From: MED-G105 sp039814575
Lineage (GTDB): Bacteria; Pseudomonadota; Alphaproteobacteria; Caulobacterales; Parvularculaceae
Reading direction: 5' to 3'
DNA length: 64,000 nucleotides
NCBI GenBank assembly: GCA_039814575.1
Contig: JBCCAY010000009.1
Coordinates: 1 to 64,000, forward strand
Under the pieces are notes generated by a model. That model ran no database searches. It was not told where the DNA came from and was given only the letters and a program-made list of their open reading frames with translations. This document shows, one piece after another, positions 1 to 9,054 of the stretch (within the stretch, counting starts at the first letter, position 1; every line of letters starts with the position of its first letter). The position numbers were made by a program, and so were the translations under genes.

Positions 1-679
1 ACGCTTAAAGGCTTCCCCCACGAAACGTGCTAAAACGCACCTATTCAGCCAGCGCAACACATATCCCTAAAGGTCTTAAAAGCCCCGCATAACAAAACGC
101 CTTCACTCTACCCGAGGGGCGGCGTGCGCCGCCTTGCCCGCAGAGAAAAGCTCGCCGAAGCCATACTTAGCCCTTCGCCAGAGGCCACAGGGTCTGGAAT
201 TCCATCCATTGCATACGTTTAACACGCGAATTAGCAGATCCGTTCGCCTCGCGCATGTGACGATAAGCCTCCATCCGAGATACAATTTTTGGTATCGATA
301 TCATATTTGAGCGAATATGCAATCCAAGAGAAAATTTGACGCAAGTGTAGGCGGCCGGACACCCGATTCAACGATCAGAATGATGGACGTAACGACGTCC
401 GACACCAAAACGGTTGATCACCGTCTTTGGGAAAATTTGTTCAATTATCTATCGGTTACGGCGCGATGACGGTCTCGATGAAATTAACCCAGCGCATTAA
501 CCAACCGCGTGACATGCCACGATACGTCGGTACACCAATGGCGCACCCCATCACCGGACTATGATCGGCTGAAACGAATCACGATCAAACCTTCCCATGC
601 CGAATTCGGTCGCGACGGCATTTGGTCCACGAGAGACCAAGCACGCTTTCACGACCAATGTCGCTATCGATGCGATAAC
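1..679. other. Left-end non-coding stretch, nothing recognised
   Basis: I see no convincing gene on either strand. The only open frames are short, lack a recognisable ribosome binding site and give protein sequences without family resemblance. The stretch around 280-330 is AT-rich and could hold a promoter, but no gene follows closely on the plus strand. Confidence 0.5.
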
Positions 680-1234
680 TTATTCGTGCGTATCACAACA
701 GTCCGTAAAAATATTGTTCAAGGTATCGCAGCATCGTTTCTCGGAATCGCGAATTCGCGGCGGCGGCGGCGGCGGCGTTGATTGGTTCGCTTCATTCTCT
801 AATCGTCTCAACTCAATCGCCAGAGCGCTGAACTCCTGTTCAGCGCTCTCCCACCGTGAAAGCGTTTGCCCGCAGCGCGCCTCGTCATATTCGTTCTTCT
901 CCATACAACGGGAAAACGCTTTGCAACTCGACGTCACAGAACGAAACTGGGCGTCAATCTCTCCATCAAAGCGACGCATTGTGTTGCGTAGCTCATAGAG
1001 GCGCTCCACATCGGTTTGGGATCGCGAGCCGCTTATCGCGCCACCGCCTTGCGGCAGACCAATCGCGAGCGCGCCCTGTATCTCCTGCGACCGATCAATG
1101 AGAGACGTCATGCGGGACTCCAATCCAGCTTGATCGCAAATGGCACCTGACTCTGTATAAGGACTAGTTGAGTCATAAGACACGCAGCCGATAAGCGCTG
1201 CAGCACAGACTGACGCTACAAATAGCCGAGACAT
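680..1234 (-). CDS. Cysteine-rich putative lipoprotein, function unknown
   Basis: A 184-residue protein starting with a short hydrophobic segment and a lipobox (ALIGC, Cys17), so it is probably exported and lipidated. The mature part is polar, largely predicted helical, and contains several cysteines spread along the middle and a cluster near the C-terminus (CC, then CC again), which suggests disulfides or metal binding. A run of six prolines sits about 25 residues before the end, encoded by a CGG-repeat tract. I do not recognise a family. It is followed on the same strand by no close partner; the next upstream gene, a PG-binding/Sel1 membrane protein, ends 41 bases away, so the two may be co-transcribed. 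An AAGG lies about ten bases before the ATG. Confidence 0.6.
   Translation of the reverse strand: MSRLFVASVCAAALIGCVSYDSTSPYTESGAICDQAGLESRMTSLIDRSQEIQGALAIGLPQGGGAISGSRSQTDVERLYELRNTMRRFDGEIDAQFRSVTSSCKAFSRCMEKNEYDEARCGQTLSRWESAEQEFSALAIELRRLENEANQSTPPPPPPRIRDSEKRCCDTLNNIFTDCCDTHE
758..777. repeat. (CGG)6 trinucleotide tract inside a gene
   Basis: Six perfect CGG units followed by a partial unit. On the minus strand they encode the hexaproline of the lipoprotein. Length change in units of three would vary the proline number without shifting frame. Confidence 0.8.
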
Positions 1235-1275
1235 AGGGATCGCCTTTTAATTATGGGGTTTCAATTGCGCGGGAA

Positions 1276-2634
1276 TTAGTCGTTGGGATTACAGCCGCGG
1301 CCAACACGATCGACGATCTCCGGACGATTGAGATCGCCGCTTAACTTTCGCCATCGCAGTTCCGGCGTATCGTTCTTATATTTTCTCGCTGCGACCTTCG
1401 CCGCCGGATGACCGGCGTTCGCGGCCTCACGCAAATAACTGTCAGCCCGTTCGGCGTTTTGAACGGCGTCGCAGATCAAAACGCTCGATAACACGGTTTT
1501 TGTTCCATACATCATGGCGAGGTTCCAAGACGCATCGGCGTCGCCGCGCTGGGCGGCGGCTTCTAGCCAATTCAACGCGAAGTCAGTATTTTGCTTCACG
1601 CCGAGCCCCGTGGCGTACATAATCCCCAACACGTTTTGAGAATCGATGTTTTTAGCGATTTGCGCGCCGGCGCAGATTAAGAGCGCAGTTTGTTCAGCGC
1701 TTAGGACGCCCGTTTGATCCGATCCGAGATCCCCCTGAAAATCACGCACCGCGAGGCGCGTTTGGGCGCCATGTCTGTTGTCCACATCACCATTATAGTA
1801 ACCGAGCGCTTTCAATGCGCGCTGTTTCTGCTTCATCTCGATAAGCGCGCCTAGCACATTTTTGTTCCAGTCACGGGAGATGCGCGCCAGACTCTCCTCA
1901 TTATACTGACAGGTCATGCTAAGAAACTGCAATCGTTTTGCGGCGTAGATTGCCGCTTGCGAACCGACGCCGCTGCCGATGTCGATGGCCGCGCGGTAAT
2001 GATCGCGCGCCGTGTTCTCCCGCTCCTTGGCGAATCCCTTCAACGCCTCATCTTCTGATGAGAAAATAAGAGCGCTTTCAGCGTCTCCGCGCCGCAGATA
2101 ATAACGCGCCCACCGCATCGCATGGCGCACCGTTTCCGCTTCAACGCAAAAGCCGTTCACCATTCGGCGACAAGGACCGCCTTCTACAACGCCATTCAGT
2201 TCTTTCAGCGAGTCAGGAAAAAACAGATTTTGTTTCTCAGCGGGCGCTTCAACCGGATGGCACGTCTCACAGGCTGAGTCCCGGATGTAGATAATGAACA
2301 AAGCGATCACGATAAAGGCCGTGACGATCGTCGTTGTCTTAGAAAGAAAAACAACAATTATCTTCCAAGCCGGCGTGCACGGCCGGCATCGACCGTCTGC
2401 TCCACAGTCACCACCAGCGCCGTTTTGCGCGCTCGATTGGTTGACGATGACTTGTGTGTTGGAGTCATCGACCGCGCCGAAACCGGCGTCGCCGGCGTCC
2501 GCCGCGCCGGCGTCGACGTCACCAGAACCCTTTGATTTCTTTGTAAACACAGGCTGCGCTGTCACCGTGAAGCATACGCCCCACGCTCCCCCAATTTGCT
2601 CAGACAAAAAGTCGGAGCGCCACGCCGCCCCCAC
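1276..2634 (-). CDS. Membrane protein with peptidoglycan-binding domain and Sel1-like repeats
   Basis: Up to 452 residues. The first ~90 residues are low-complexity (Ala/Gly/Asp-rich) and probably cytoplasmic. A single hydrophobic membrane segment at about 92-112 follows. The remainder is then probably periplasmic: a helical region with cysteines, a PG_binding_1-like segment (LKALGYYNGDVD, then TRLAVRDFQ) at about 280-320, and Sel1/TPR-like repeats (GIMYATGLGVKQN, AQRGDADASWNLAMMYG) at about 335-415. Such proteins usually act in envelope or regulatory complexes, but the exact role is unknown. The start is uncertain: the longest frame begins at a GTG with a poor Shine-Dalgarno, and other GTGs follow at roughly residues 24 and 30. 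The domain calls are firm by motif; the function is not assigned. Confidence 0.7.
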   Translation of the reverse strand: MGAAWRSDFLSEQIGGAWGVCFTVTAQPVFTKKSKGSGDVDAGAADAGDAGFGAVDDSNTQVIVNQSSAQNGAGGDCGADGRCRPCTPAWKIIVVFLSKTTTIVTAFIVIALFIIYIRDSACETCHPVEAPAEKQNLFFPDSLKELNGVVEGGPCRRMVNGFCVEAETVRHAMRWARYYLRRGDAESALIFSSEDEALKGFAKERENTARDHYRAAIDIGSGVGSQAAIYAAKRLQFLSMTCQYNEESLARISRDWNKNVLGALIEMKQKQRALKALGYYNGDVDNRHGAQTRLAVRDFQGDLGSDQTGVLSAEQTALLICAGAQIAKNIDSQNVLGIMYATGLGVKQNTDFALNWLEAAAQRGDADASWNLAMMYGTKTVLSSVLICDAVQNAERADSYLREAANAGHPAAKVAARKYKNDTPELRWRKLSGDLNRPEIVDRVGRGCNPND

Positions 2635-2814
2635 AGGGCAACTACCTTTGCGGGATATATTTTATTTTGCAACCTATAATTTTGTATTTTCTTTGTGACA
2701 GCAACAAGCTTTGATCTATCGATCACCAACGCAGTTGCTTTCTTCTAATTGTCCTCGAACCATCCGAAAGAATTCGGGCTATAACGTATACTGTACTTTT
2801 CAAAGGCACAGCCT

Positions 2815-4806
2815 TCAAACAAGTTCCGGATCAGTCATGATTTCAACTAATGACGGTCCATCATGTTTAAAGGCGCGCGCAAACGCCTCATCCAATTGCT
2901 CCGCATTGGTGACAGTGACGCCAAGGCCGCCACAAAGCCGGGCGAAGGCTGAAAAGGACGGGTTCGACAGATTGGTCTCCCAAACGGGCCACTCTCCCGC
3001 CCGCTGCTCTTTGGAAATTTTACCGAGCTCGCCATTATTCAACAAAATATGCGTAATGTTCATGCCGTATTTGACGGCGGTCGTGAACTCCATCGCGTAC
3101 TGGCCGAACCCGCCATCGCCAGAAATAGAAACAACTTTCCGGCCCTTATAGTCGTCAAAATCCTGCGTCGCTGACCAAGCGCCAATTGCTGCGGGAAGAC
3201 TGAACCCAATTGAGCCAAGATATCCCGACATCAACACCCTTTGACCTTTGGTCTCAAAATATCGACCGAAGGAATAGGTGTTATTGCCCACGTCAACAGC
3301 GATGACGGCGTCATTGGGACACAGACGACTGAGCGCGTCAAACACGGACGCAGCGTTAACGCCCTTCCCGCGTGTCTCAGCGCATCGGTTTTGCTTTTCG
3401 GCCCGCCAGATCGCCCACCGCTCCGCAAGTTCACTGATTTGGTCGGGCGCATCTTTATGGGAGCGCACGCGCGGCGTAACGGCATCGCAAAACGCCCCAA
3501 TCTCCCCCCAAATGGGCAGTGTAACAGGGTGGAATTTTCCCAGCTGCATACGTTCGAAATCGACTTGGATGATCGGCTTCGACGGCTCTATGCCCGTATG
3601 ATTGGAAAATGACGATCCAAGCGTAATGATGAGGTCGGTTTCGTTCATGAACCAACTGGCGATGGGCGTTCCCGACCGCCCGAGAACGCCAGCCGCGTTC
3701 GGATGCGCATCAGCGATCAACCCTTTGCCTTTGAACGTCGTCAGAACCGGCGCGGCAATTTTCTCCGTGAGCTGAATAACGGCTTCGCGGGCCTCCGTCG
3801 CGCCATACCCCATGACGATAATCGGTCGGCGCGCCGCCGATATTTTCGCAATCGCCGCTTCAATATCTTCTTTATCGGGCGTTATGGTTTCGCGGCTGAT
3901 CCGACCGCGCGGCCCAGACGCCGGCATATCGCTCGGCAGCGTTTGCGCGTCATCCGGAAACACTAGGTGCGCTACGTCGCGTTCCACAATCGCGGTCTTG
4001 CACGCAAGCGTCGCCAACTCGCCGAACCGCGAGGTGGAGAGCACCGGCTGGGAAAAGCGCGCCACGGCCTCAAACGCGGCGCCAAGATCGATATCTTGGA
4101 ACGCCCCAGGTCCGAAAACTTGCGTTTGCACCTGCCCCGTTAGCGCCAACACCGGCGCACGATCGACTTTCGCGTCCCACAGCCCTGTCAGTAGGTTTGT
4201 GGCGCCTGGCCCGGCGATGGTTAAACAAGCGGCCGGACGGCCCGTTAATTTTCCGTAGGCGGAGGCGGCGAACGCCGCAGCGCCTTCATGCCGTATACCG
4301 ACATACGCCATCTCGCCGTCATTCGTGCGCCGCCGCAATGCGTCGGCAAGACCGAGATTAGAATGACCGACCATGCCGAAAACACGCTTAACGCCCCAAT
4401 TCACCAACGTTTCAGCCACGACGTCGGTCGCTGTGCGTTCATGGTCGGGTTCTGGCTCAAGGCCGATGAACACCTCACCGTCACGCACCTCCACTGGAAA
4501 GAGATGCTGGCCCGCGTCCTCATGGCCGCCCGGCGGCGCACCCGTCAGCGGGTCGAAGTCCCAGCCATGCCATGGACACCGAATCCAACATTTTCCGTCA
4601 ACGCCTTTTTCGATGGAGCCTTCGCCCAATGGACCGCCTTGATGAGGACAATGATTGTCCATCGCCGTCCATTGACCGTCGAAGTGCACCAAACATATCG
4701 AATGAGTGCGTGCGGTGACGGTTTTTACGCGCCCTTCGGGCAACTCATCAGCCGGCCCAACATTAACCCAATCAAGCGCCGCCCGCTCGGTCTCCTGCGC
4801 GCCCAT
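2815..4806 (-). CDS. Rieske [2Fe-2S] domain fused to thiamine-diphosphate enzyme (acetolactate synthase/pyruvate oxidase-like)
   Basis: A 663-residue two-part protein. Residues ~12-118 are a Rieske ferredoxin domain with both cluster half-sites, CPH (Cys53, His55) and CPWH (Cys77, His80). The gap between them is 21 residues, a little longer than common. From ~125 onward is a complete ThDP-dependent enzyme: pyrimidine domain with the catalytic Glu174 in RHEGAAAF, central domain, and pyrophosphate domain with GDGG at 563-566 and the paired Asn at 590-591. The family (benzoylformate decarboxylase, acetolactate synthase, pyruvate oxidase) decarboxylates 2-oxo acids; the substrate here cannot be read. 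An ideal AAGGAGG six bases before ATG fixes the start. The YHS-domain gene lies 106 bases upstream on the same strand. The fusion suggests that the decarboxylated intermediate is oxidised through the iron-sulfur cluster, which is inference. Confidence 0.88.
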   Translation of the reverse strand: MGAQETERAALDWVNVGPADELPEGRVKTVTARTHSICLVHFDGQWTAMDNHCPHQGGPLGEGSIEKGVDGKCWIRCPWHGWDFDPLTGAPPGGHEDAGQHLFPVEVRDGEVFIGLEPEPDHERTATDVVAETLVNWGVKRVFGMVGHSNLGLADALRRRTNDGEMAYVGIRHEGAAAFAASAYGKLTGRPAACLTIAGPGATNLLTGLWDAKVDRAPVLALTGQVQTQVFGPGAFQDIDLGAAFEAVARFSQPVLSTSRFGELATLACKTAIVERDVAHLVFPDDAQTLPSDMPASGPRGRISRETITPDKEDIEAAIAKISAARRPIIVMGYGATEAREAVIQLTEKIAAPVLTTFKGKGLIADAHPNAAGVLGRSGTPIASWFMNETDLIITLGSSFSNHTGIEPSKPIIQVDFERMQLGKFHPVTLPIWGEIGAFCDAVTPRVRSHKDAPDQISELAERWAIWRAEKQNRCAETRGKGVNAASVFDALSRLCPNDAVIAVDVGNNTYSFGRYFETKGQRVLMSGYLGSIGFSLPAAIGAWSATQDFDDYKGRKVVSISGDGGFGQYAMEFTTAVKYGMNITHILLNNGELGKISKEQRAGEWPVWETNLSNPSFSAFARLCGGLGVTVTNAEQLDEAFARAFKHDGPSLVEIMTDPELV

Positions 4807-4912
4807 ATACGGCCTCCTTGCGTCCCACCATAAAGGAATGGCTTACCACAAAAATAAGACGTTTGCTTGGAGGTTGGCGCCAGAAACTCGGCGCGAGAGG
4901 GGCTGCTAAGCG

Positions 4913-5377
4913 CTAGTCTTCTAGTACGCCAGGCCAATTCTCATCAGCGGCCGCAATAAACCCTGGAATATCGGTTTCCCATTCTTCCTGAACCGCTGCA
5001 TCGTAATTGAGGTAGAGCTTGTCATCGACAATCTTCCAATGCTTCGCGCTGCCGCGCGCCGTATAGCCTTGCGAAACGGCCCAAGCGCAATAGCCGCCAT
5101 ATTGCGGCGCGTACGCCGCCGGGTCAGCTAAAAATGCGTCAAGATTTGCTTGGCTTACGAAACGAAACTCAGCGCCAAGATAACGCGTTGTGAAATCGGT
5201 TTTGCCCTTTACCGGCGCAGCGTCAGTGAAATATGCAACGACGTCGTATCCCTGAACGGCGACATTAGAGAAGCGGCCGGTGTAAACCGAGGCTTTCGCA
5301 GCATAAGCAGACACTGCAGGTGCAAAAACCGTCGCTGCAGCAATGAACATAGCGACGGCTTGGATGAGGGTTTTCAT
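4913..5377 (-). CDS. Exported YHS-domain protein
   Basis: 154 residues with an N-terminal signal peptide ending near Ala26 (SAYA/A). The rest matches the YHS-family pattern of small secreted bacterial proteins: VQGYDVVAYFT near the start, LGAEFRFVSQANLDAF, the core YGGYCAWAVSQGY, then WKIVDDKLYLNYD and a final W. YHS domains are thought to bind metals, and the family often accompanies metal or redox proteins. GGGAG precedes the ATG by seven bases. It is the first gene of a probable two-gene unit with the Rieske-ThDP fusion downstream, so a joint redox task is possible but unproven. Confidence 0.82.
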   Translation of the reverse strand: MKTLIQAVAMFIAAATVFAPAVSAYAAKASVYTGRFSNVAVQGYDVVAYFTDAAPVKGKTDFTTRYLGAEFRFVSQANLDAFLADPAAYAPQYGGYCAWAVSQGYTARGSAKHWKIVDDKLYLNYDAAVQEEWETDIPGFIAAADENWPGVLED

Positions 5378-5688
5378 AAGGCGCTCCCGGACGTTTCCCC
5401 TGGTTGCTCTGATCGTTGGAAACTAAGGAGCAAAGCGAAAACGAGGCAAATCAAATGCCGATCACATCTGTTTGATGACGCCTGGTCGAGGTGATCGGTT
5501 GTATGGTTGTGATTGACCAAAGACGCGCTTGAAATCTACTCCAGGCCAATGAAACGCCGTCGCGGCGGCCATCACATGCCCCCCACCAGTACGCCGCTTT
5601 ATCCAATCATCATGATCCCAACAGTCGTGCGGTCGCTGTCGAAAGAGGGAACGGGTCACGTTAGCGCGCCGGCTTAAAGATGGTCGTT
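5378..5688. other. Gap between YHS gene and sulfotransferase remnant
   Basis: One short minus-strand frame of 65 codons (5462-5659) exists but resembles nothing I know and has unusual composition (many Arg, His, Trp). I treat the stretch as non-coding or decayed sequence. Confidence 0.4.
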
Positions 5689-5961
5689 TTATTTGTATAA
5701 AGATTTAAGAAGAGGCGCGAGATGGGTTTCAAAGCATCGCCATCGCTCAAGCGACGTATTATAGACAGGCTTACGCACTTGCCAGCGGCTTGGCGTCTGG
5801 ATAGCCCTTTCGCTTTGGTGAAAGTCAAAACAACGCTCATCCCATGGCACGTCTAGAAACTGACAAAGCCGCTTCCCTGTCGCTTCTAAGTCGCCCACTG
5901 TTTCATGATAAGGCGCCTCAATCATTCGAAGGAATGAGGCTGACCGCCTTCTGTTCGTCAA
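5689..5961 (-). pseudogene. C-terminal remnant of a sulfotransferase-family protein
   Basis: The 90-codon frame matches only the last ~75 residues of the (often TPR-containing) sulfotransferase family: YHETVGDLEATGKRLCQFL, then VPWDERCFDFH, SRWQVRKPVYNTSLERWR and an HLAPLL end. The PAPS-binding P-loop and catalytic N-terminal half, about 200 or more residues in intact members, are missing. The sequence upstream (towards 6030) runs straight into the next gene's end, so there is no room for them. The first ~14 residues do not match the family and look like junk read-in. This is best read as a gene relic left by deletion. Confidence 0.72.
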
Positions 5962-6029
5962 AGTTCAAAGCGATGACGCTGAAAGGCAATCGAGACATAG
6001 CGTACGCTATAGAACCCGCATAATGACGA

Positions 6030-6836
6030 TCAATCCTCTGGCCGTCCGAACGCTCCTCCGTGCCAAGTCGAAATATCTGGATCTATCGGACTTGCGCCTA
6101 TGTCAATTTGCGCGCGCCAGTTATCAGCGTCGTCTTCAGGAACATACCCCAGGTGCTCGACACCGACGTTCGACCAGAACACACGTTTGTTACGCGAGAC
6201 ACCGAAAAGAATTGAGAAGTCAACCGCCGGCGCCTCAAGCGCGGCCGCGACCGCCCTATAGAGATCATCAAAACTAAACCATGTCGCGAGCATCCGTCGA
6301 TCAGTCGGCTCCGCGAAACAAGACCCTATCCGCAAACAAACTGTCTCGATTTGATATCGGTCATAGTAAAGCCGCGCGACGTTCTCACCAAAGAGTTTCG
6401 TAACGGCATACAAACTATCAGGTCGCGGTGCGGCGGATGCGTCAATCGTTTCGCTTTGGCGATAACGACCAATGACATGGTGAGAGCTGGCGAAAACAAT
6501 GCGCTTAACGCCGTGCAGCCGCGCCGCTTCATATAGATTGTAAGCCCCCACGACATTGGGCTCCAGCAGCGCCGTAAGAGCATTGGCGGTGTCATAATCA
6601 CATGCGGCGCCTAAGTGAACAATCGCGTCTACGCCATCGACAAGACGTATCATCGCGGGGCCATCTTCCAAACGACATGTTACAATCTCATCATTGGCGT
6701 TATCGTCATTTTGATCGATCGCCTTGATGTCGCTTACCCGAAGATGGTCGCAGCACGTCCTAAGGCGCGGCCTCAAATAAGAACCAAGCATCCCCGCGGC
6801 GCCGGTTAACAAAATGCGTTTGTACTGAGTTACCAT
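6030..6836 (-). CDS. NAD-dependent epimerase/dehydratase family, uronate dehydrogenase-like
   Basis: About 268 residues from the ATG at 6836; an upstream in-frame ATG at 6878 would add 14 residues that do not fit the family. Short-chain dehydrogenase fold of the extended type: nucleotide-binding LLTGAAGMLG near the N-terminus, acidic VSDI after strand 2, and catalytic Y-x3-K (SLYAVTKLFGE). The stretch VCLRIGSCF.EP.DRRMLATW is strongly reminiscent of bacterial uronate dehydrogenase (EC 1.1.1.203), which oxidises glucuronate or galacturonate to the aldarolactone with NAD+. It neighbours a LysR gene and, divergently, an aldolase and a sugar-acid dehydratase, which supports a sugar-acid oxidation role. 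The substrate is not proven; related epimerases share much of the pattern. Confidence 0.8.
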   Translation of the reverse strand: MVTQYKRILLTGAAGMLGSYLRPRLRTCCDHLRVSDIKAIDQNDDNANDEIVTCRLEDGPAMIRLVDGVDAIVHLGAACDYDTANALTALLEPNVVGAYNLYEAARLHGVKRIVFASSHHVIGRYRQSETIDASAAPRPDSLYAVTKLFGENVARLYYDRYQIETVCLRIGSCFAEPTDRRMLATWFSFDDLYRAVAAALEAPAVDFSILFGVSRNKRVFWSNVGVEHLGYVPEDDADNWRAQIDIGASPIDPDISTWHGGAFGRPED

Positions 6837-7103
6837 TTGAGTTATGTCCCCACCCATTCGCAATAAAATACGCTCCATCGATGATCGAGCATCGATAACC
6901 GATTGAACGCGGCGCAGAAAACACCACTGCCGTCTCCTATAACAACGAATAGAATTGTACGAGCTAATTCAGCAACTTGTATGATACAATTTAATTAGGT
7001 CATTGATCTAAAATAGGCATTCGATCGTTTGTTGCACCGCATTTCAATCAACGAGAACAGACGAGCTCTTATTTTCTTTCCTATGCTGATATATACTCAC
7101 CGC

Positions 7104-7997
7104 CTAGCTTACGAGCGCCTCGATTAATTTAGATAGCGCCGGTGATAAATGTTTTCCGCTGTGTAAGAGCACGTGATCCAATTGCGCATTTTCTTTAAAC
7201 GGTATGATTGTAACTCCGTCTACGTCTTTAGGAATGGAATACTCGCTGGCGAACGCAATGCCCCGCCCTTGCGTCGCGAGTTGTAGGGCTAATGTGCTAT
7301 TAGTGGTGATGTGACTGGCGCGAGGTGTAATGTCGCCGTCATTGATGAGACGTCGGCATTCCACCGCAATCGGCAAAGCCGATTCATCTGGAAACATAAT
7401 CAACGCCTCTTTATCTAAACTCTTTATACTAATAAATGCTTCACTCGAAAGAGGATGCGCGTCAGGGATCACAGCCATAATTCGTGAAGCAGGAAGAGAA
7501 ATCTCTGTAAAGTCTCCTTCCGGAGGAATTTGGCTATGAACCGACAAAGCAATATCCAACATATTCATCCTAAGTTGTTCCGCTAACAACGTAGAAATAT
7601 TCACATGCATTTCCACCGGCAGCTCTTGATGCACGGCGCTAAACTCACTGATACGGGAAAAAATTGGACTATGGATGTAATCGTTTGTGAGGCCGATACG
7701 GATCGAGCCTTGCAAACCGCGCCCAATTGCACGGGCTTGTTCGAGCGATGTCGTCAGTGACGTTAGGGATGCGCGCGCGGAGGCAAGCAATTCCTGCCCC
7801 GCAAACGTTAGTTCGATTTTACGCGCGCTCCGATCAAAAAGCTCAACACCAAGAGTTTGTTCCAATAACTTTATATGATGCGTCAACGGCGGTTGAGACA
7901 TGTGCAAAATAGCGGCTGCTTTTCGAAAACTTCTAACCTCTGCAACGACGACAAAGTATCGTATTTGCTTGAGGCTCACTGCATGAAGCACATTCAT
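7104..7997 (-). CDS. LysR-family transcriptional regulator
   Basis: 297 residues. An N-terminal winged helix-turn-helix (LKQIRYFVVVAEVRSFRKAA, MSQPPLTHHIKLLEQTLGVELFDR) at about 9-66 is followed by a periplasmic-binding-protein-like effector domain. GGAG nine bases before ATG supports the start. It is transcribed divergently from the aldolase-dehydratase-M24 operon across a 225-base gap, the classical arrangement for a LysR regulator controlling its neighbour in response to a pathway intermediate. The uronate dehydrogenase-like gene follows 267 bases further on the same strand. The effector is unknown; a sugar acid or its keto-deoxy derivative is a reasonable guess. Confidence 0.92.
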   Translation of the reverse strand: MNVLHAVSLKQIRYFVVVAEVRSFRKAAAILHMSQPPLTHHIKLLEQTLGVELFDRSARKIELTFAGQELLASARASLTSLTTSLEQARAIGRGLQGSIRIGLTNDYIHSPIFSRISEFSAVHQELPVEMHVNISTLLAEQLRMNMLDIALSVHSQIPPEGDFTEISLPASRIMAVIPDAHPLSSEAFISIKSLDKEALIMFPDESALPIAVECRRLINDGDITPRASHITTNSTLALQLATQGRGIAFASEYSIPKDVDGVTIIPFKENAQLDHVLLHSGKHLSPALSKLIEALVS

Positions 7998-8222
7998 GAA
8001 TTACTCCATTCTAAGCGTAGATATATTGACGCCTAACAGAAGCGTGCGTGCGCTCAAAACGCTTTAAGCGATTTACACGCCAACACAATTAAGCAACGAA
8101 GCGCAATCAAAAGAAAAAGGATTTGGTATTGGAGCGCCGCGCGAAAAATCGCCAGTTTGTATCTGCGCGCCTGACCATTGGTCGTACGGCGCTGCACATC
8201 GTTACATTGGACCGAGCTTCGC
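7998..8222. promoter_or_regulatory. Divergent control region between lysR and the aldolase operon
   Basis: AT-rich 225-base gap separating divergently read genes, so it must hold both promoters. A perfect short inverted repeat, CGCTT-T-AAGCG, lies at 8060-8070 and is a candidate operator half for the LysR protein. I could not assign -35/-10 boxes with confidence. Confidence 0.4.
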
Positions 8223-9005
8223 GTGAAAAAGAGTTCTGGAAATAAATTTCGCAGGCAACTGGTATCGGATGGCGTCTCCCTTGGCATGTGGGTCTCACTA
8301 TCAGACCCCGCCTCGGCGGAGATAGCCAGCGCATCCGGATTTGATTGGCTATTGGTGGATATGGAGCACACCACCTTAGATTTAGCTGCTATATCCCATT
8401 TTGTGAGAGCGTTGCACGGCTCTGACACCGCTCTTGTCGTGCGACCGCCTCAAAACGACGCCTCAATGACAAAAAGATTGTTGGATATTGGCGTTGAGAG
8501 CTTGCTGATACCATTTGTGGAAACTGCCGGCGACGCCCTTAACGCGGTGCGCGCGTCATTATACCCGCCAAGCGGCGTTAGGGGGTTTACGTCAACGTCC
8601 CGCGCCAATCAGTTTGGCTTCGATGACAACTATGCCAGTCGCGCGAACGATGACGTCGCCGTCATCCTTCAAATCGAAACAAAAAAAGGTCTAACGGCGC
8701 TCGATCAGGTAATCTGTACAAATTATATTGCCGGTATCTTCATCGGCATCGCCGACTTATCAATGGACCTTGGTTTTGGCGGCGATTCATCTCATCCGGA
8801 GATCGTCGCCATCGCGGCCGATACAGCACAAAAACTCCACAGTATGGATATCCCCTGCGGCACTTTAAGCTCAGACGCGAAAGCAGTCCGCTCTTTCGCT
8901 GATGCCGGCATGCGTTTCATAGCAGTTGGTGGTGACATGCGTCTCTTAGAGAACTCGATGACTGCAGCCAAAAGCAAGTTTCAAACCTTGCTGACACAAT
9001 CTTGA
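8223..9005 (+). CDS. HpcH/HpaI-type class II aldolase
   Basis: About 260 residues from the GTG at 8223; an in-frame TTG 45 bases earlier is less likely because family members begin close to the GTG. TIM-barrel aldolase of the HpcH/HpaI family, which cleaves 2-keto-3-deoxy sugar acids or 4-hydroxy-2-oxo acids to pyruvate plus an aldehyde using a divalent metal. Visible active-site features are VDMEH (catalytic His), the conserved VRPP Arg, the metal-binding Glu in QIET and Asp in GIADLS. It is first gene of an operon with an enolase-superfamily dehydratase 49 bases downstream, a typical dehydratase-aldolase pair for sugar-acid degradation. Confidence 0.88.
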   Translation: MKKSSGNKFRRQLVSDGVSLGMWVSLSDPASAEIASASGFDWLLVDMEHTTLDLAAISHFVRALHGSDTALVVRPPQNDASMTKRLLDIGVESLLIPFVETAGDALNAVRASLYPPSGVRGFTSTSRANQFGFDDNYASRANDDVAVILQIETKKGLTALDQVICTNYIAGIFIGIADLSMDLGFGGDSSHPEIVAIAADTAQKLHSMDIPCGTLSSDAKAVRSFADAGMRFIAVGGDMRLLENSMTAAKSKFQTLLTQS

Positions 9006-9054
9006 AAAATAAACTCTCTTTGCAGCGAAATCGAGACTAACGGAAATCTGAACC

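Noticed and set aside
103..285. Minus-strand frame of 60 codons at the left end
   Set aside because: No ribosome binding site, no family resemblance and odd composition; treated as chance.
5462..5659. 65-codon minus-strand frame between YHS gene and sulfotransferase relic
   Set aside because: No recognisable family; composition is unlike neighbouring proteins and it starts without a Shine-Dalgarno.
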